Under the pieces are notes generated by a model, which searched no databases, had not been told where the DNA came from, and was given only the letters and a program-made list of their open reading frames with translations. From Oenanthe sinensis (Eukaryota; Streptophyta; Magnoliopsida; Apiales; Apiaceae): 64,000 nt of DNA. Made by a program: the position numbers and the translations under genes. Shown here piece after piece: positions 61,563 through 64,000 of this stretch (position 1 is the first letter of the stretch; each line of letters begins with the position of its first letter). Location: positions 18,834,501 to 18,898,500 of the forward strand of contig CM053794.1 of NCBI GenBank assembly GCA_028671895.1, read 5' to 3'.

Positions 61563-61855
61563 TTGTTGATTGAAGTTACAAATCAAGATCCGAAAGAGGT
61601 TTTCAAAAAGTTTTTTTTTAGATCTAGAAAAATTTATTTTGAAATGTCTTTATTTTCAAAGAAAATTCAATTTTGAATTTTTCCAAGATTTTGAGTCCAC
61701 TAAAATTTTAAGACTTTCAATATTTAAGAATTCGAATTAAAATTTTAATTTCTCGAAATTTAATATTTTATTCAAATTAATTTTAATTTTTAAGAAATTA
61801 ATTTTTCTTTAGATTTAAATTCTTCTTTTATACAATTACTTCTCAAACAATTAGT
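61563..61855 (+). other. Untranslated leader of element E
   Basis: AT-rich, with no reading frame, between the primer site and gag. Confidence 0.6.
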
Positions 61856-64000
61856 AGCATTATCTAAGCCTTTGACAAGGAAAACTACATTCTATGGAAA
61901 AAAAAGATGTTCATGCTCATTAAAACTACCAACCCACTATACATGGGTATTTTAGAAAATTGACCATTTGTACCCCAGAAGCTGATTCCGGAAACAGTGT
62001 CAGAAAACGGAAAACAGATTCGTCAAAGGTTTACTCTAAAGGAACCTTCAGATTAACACTGCCCTCACACCTTGAACACAAAATCTCTTCAATCAGATAA
62101 AGAAGTGACATAAATGATATGTCAGTTGAAATTATATATGGTAAGCTCAAGACTCATGAAATGGAGCAAGAGGAAAGACAAATCATTTATGGAACATGGA
62201 CCGTATGAATTCAGCTCTGTTAAAAACAACAGAACTTATGGCCAAAGACTTTGATGTCACAAAGACCAAGATTGAAAAGCCTGCAATTAAGAAAGAAGAG
62301 CTCTTGGGAAGCTGAATTTACTGAAAATGCTCAAGCAGGTGACGAAGATGACTTCTATTCAATGAGAGAACTTGAACGGCTAGAAAACAAAACAATGGCC
62401 TATATGGCAGGAAAGTTCAAGAACCTCAGGTTTAGAAGGAACCCTAATTACAAGTTCAAGAGTAACTCAAACTCTAGTGGTTCCAGTTTCAGAAACCACC
62501 GAGGTGGTTCATCCTCAGGGTTTTATAGCAAAGGGGGTTACAAGACTGGAATGGTAGGCCAAAGTAAATTTAAGTGCTACAATTGTAATGAACCCGGAAA
62601 TTTTGCGACACAATGTCGGAAGCCTAAGCAAGGAAAGGAAATGAAGGAGTCGTATGATGAACTGAAAAAAAATTATGATGCATTGGTAAAGAAGCATCAA
62701 GGCAGTCAAGCAAATTATATAGCTGAGGCAAAGAGCTGGGATGATTCTGATAATGATGATGAAGAGGCATATGGAAATCTTGCACTCATGACAGACTCTT
62801 AAGAGGTATCTCCTCAGTCATCAAATGTATCATTTCTTTTCACAATTGATATGTCTAATTGTGATTACAAGAAAACTGTAGAAGATCTTAGCGTGGAAAT
62901 GTTTAATGTACATACAAGCATGATAACATCAGAAGAAGAAAATGCTAAATTAGTTCTAAGGAATAAAATGCTAGAAGCTAAAAATGAAGAACTAGAACTT
63001 TCATGTGTAAACATAGAAGATCTTAGACAAAAGGTAGAATAATTACAGAATAAAGATAAATGCAACTAAGAAGTAGAAACTGCACTTAGGAATAAATTTT
63101 TTGAGTTAGAGTTAAAACTTCAGGCATATAAGAAATCTGCTAATCTTGTTAAGGAGGTGATAGATAGATAGGTCATAGATCAAAAAAATGGTATAGGTTT
63201 TGATGATGATAAGAAGGCAAGAAAGACACATGTGAAGTCAATTATTGAGGAAAGTCCTGTGAAGCAAGACATTCCACATGTATTAAAAAATGTCACTAAG
63301 CCCCTATAGAAGAAGTTTGTCATAGAACCCATTGATGAAGAATAAATCACAATGAAAGAAAAAATTCTTGCTGAGGATAAAAAGAAAGAGGAAGAAGAGA
63401 AAAAAAAGTTTCGTAATAAATCTGTAAAAATTGAAGATCTTAAGGAACAGATTAAAACTGAAATAGGCAACAAGAATGAAAAGAAAAAGGCTAACAGAAA
63501 TGGCAAGATATGTATTAATAAGAAAAATGATTATGCCTATTCTCCCAAAGCTGCTAGGAAAGTTTGCAATAACTGTAATTCAATTGGACATCTTAGCATG
63601 CATGTAAAAAGGTTAAAGTAGTAAAAACTGAAATTCCTAGTATGCCTGCCATGTCTAACTCTCATTAACCATGTGGTAAAGTATGATGTATGCCATGTGC
63701 TTTTAATATCATGTATGCTTACATTAATCTCATGAATGCATCGTCTAGTACATGCATTAACAATAACATTAACATGAATAGAAAACATGTTAGGGTAAAG
63801 ACTACTAGTCCTCCTAAGTCTAGGACATGACATTAACAATAACATTAACATGAATAGAAAACCCCTATCCCTAAGCCTAAAGACAAACCTATCAAGGCTA
63901 AACCAAAGGATAAGGGCACAGTAGATGAGAAAGACCATGACAAGGCAATTCATGTAGCCAAAACTATTAAAATTCCTAAGCCTCTTAGACCCAATCAAAT
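61856..64000 (+). pseudogene. Gag of copia element E (runs to the window edge)
   Basis: The start reads in broken frames as a copia capsid N-terminus (about 61865-62065). After a large internal deletion, HLEHKISSI...YGKLKTHEMEQEER (about 62070-62175) marks the end of the UBN2 domain. An open frame at 62310-62799 has AYMAGKFKNLRFRRN and a zinc knuckle at 62575-62616 in which Asn replaces the His (CYNCNEPGNFATQC). A coiled-coil region with stops (62851-63500) and a second, incomplete knuckle-like motif (CNNCNSIGHLSMHV, about 63565) follow, then a Lys/Pro-rich tail at the edge. Pol would lie outside the window. The closest relative here is gag of element F. Confidence 0.8.
63755..63862. repeat. 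32-bp perfect direct repeat in gag of element E
   Basis: 63755-63786 and 63831-63862 are identical (CATTAACAATAACATTAACA... to ...GAAAAC), 76 bp apart. Local duplication in the broken end of gag. Confidence 0.9.

Overview
This is plant nuclear DNA, most likely from a eudicot. It is AT-rich and dominated by LTR retrotransposons. It also holds a GT-AG-spliced gene, a FAR1-type exon, an F-box remnant and long TA/TG microsatellites. I cannot name the species; an asterid is a guess, because third ORFs like the one at 4646 are, as far as I recall, common in Asteraceae and Apiaceae retroelements. There is no bacterial, organellar or operon signal. Almost every long reading frame is a retroelement gene, and nearly all are broken.

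1-17101 is a nest of three Ty1/copia elements on the + strand, each cut at its left side. Element A (third-ORF C-terminus, then LTR 2741-4589) ends inside element B (third ORF 4646-8454, LTR 8510-9781). B ends inside the gag of element C (gag 9784-10413, pol 10438-13665, third ORF 14178-15483, LTR 15869-17101). The extra ORF after pol and the repeated AGGGGGAG motifs point to the Sirevirus group. 17102-23210 holds AT-rich DNA, a 50-bp duplication around a motif-rich 650-bp block, and a decayed copia element (H) with pol followed by a third ORF.

23211-37526 is the least transposon-dense part. It has long AT-rich stretches, three microsatellites, possible unrecognised exons, a FAR1-type DNA-binding exon (minus strand, 30282-30677) and one well-supported gene of two exons (33032-35351) predicted to make a 72-residue protein. 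At 37303 an F-box fragment lies beside a Ty3/gypsy Athila-like element (37527-47153, minus strand). That element has both LTRs and a CCATC target duplication, but its integrase core is deleted.

48412-64000 is again a copia graveyard: an RT scrap, a decayed gag-pol (F), an antisense LTR (D), a third-ORF fragment, a hAT transposase pseudogene (minus strand), a longer third-ORF remnant (I), and the 5' LTR, primer-binding site and gag of element E, which runs off the right edge.

The most unusual pattern is that each copia family carries its own short word, about 9-12 bp, clustered in its LTR: CCGATAGTTA in A, TCGAGAAGTC in B, AGCAAGCTGA in C, AGACTCTGA/AGAGTATAC in H, and GGCGCCACTT in E. In C and H the word also recurs inside coding sequence, sometimes in different reading frames. 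A second point of interest is a 31-nt GT...AG segment that accounts exactly for the frame break in element C's third ORF.
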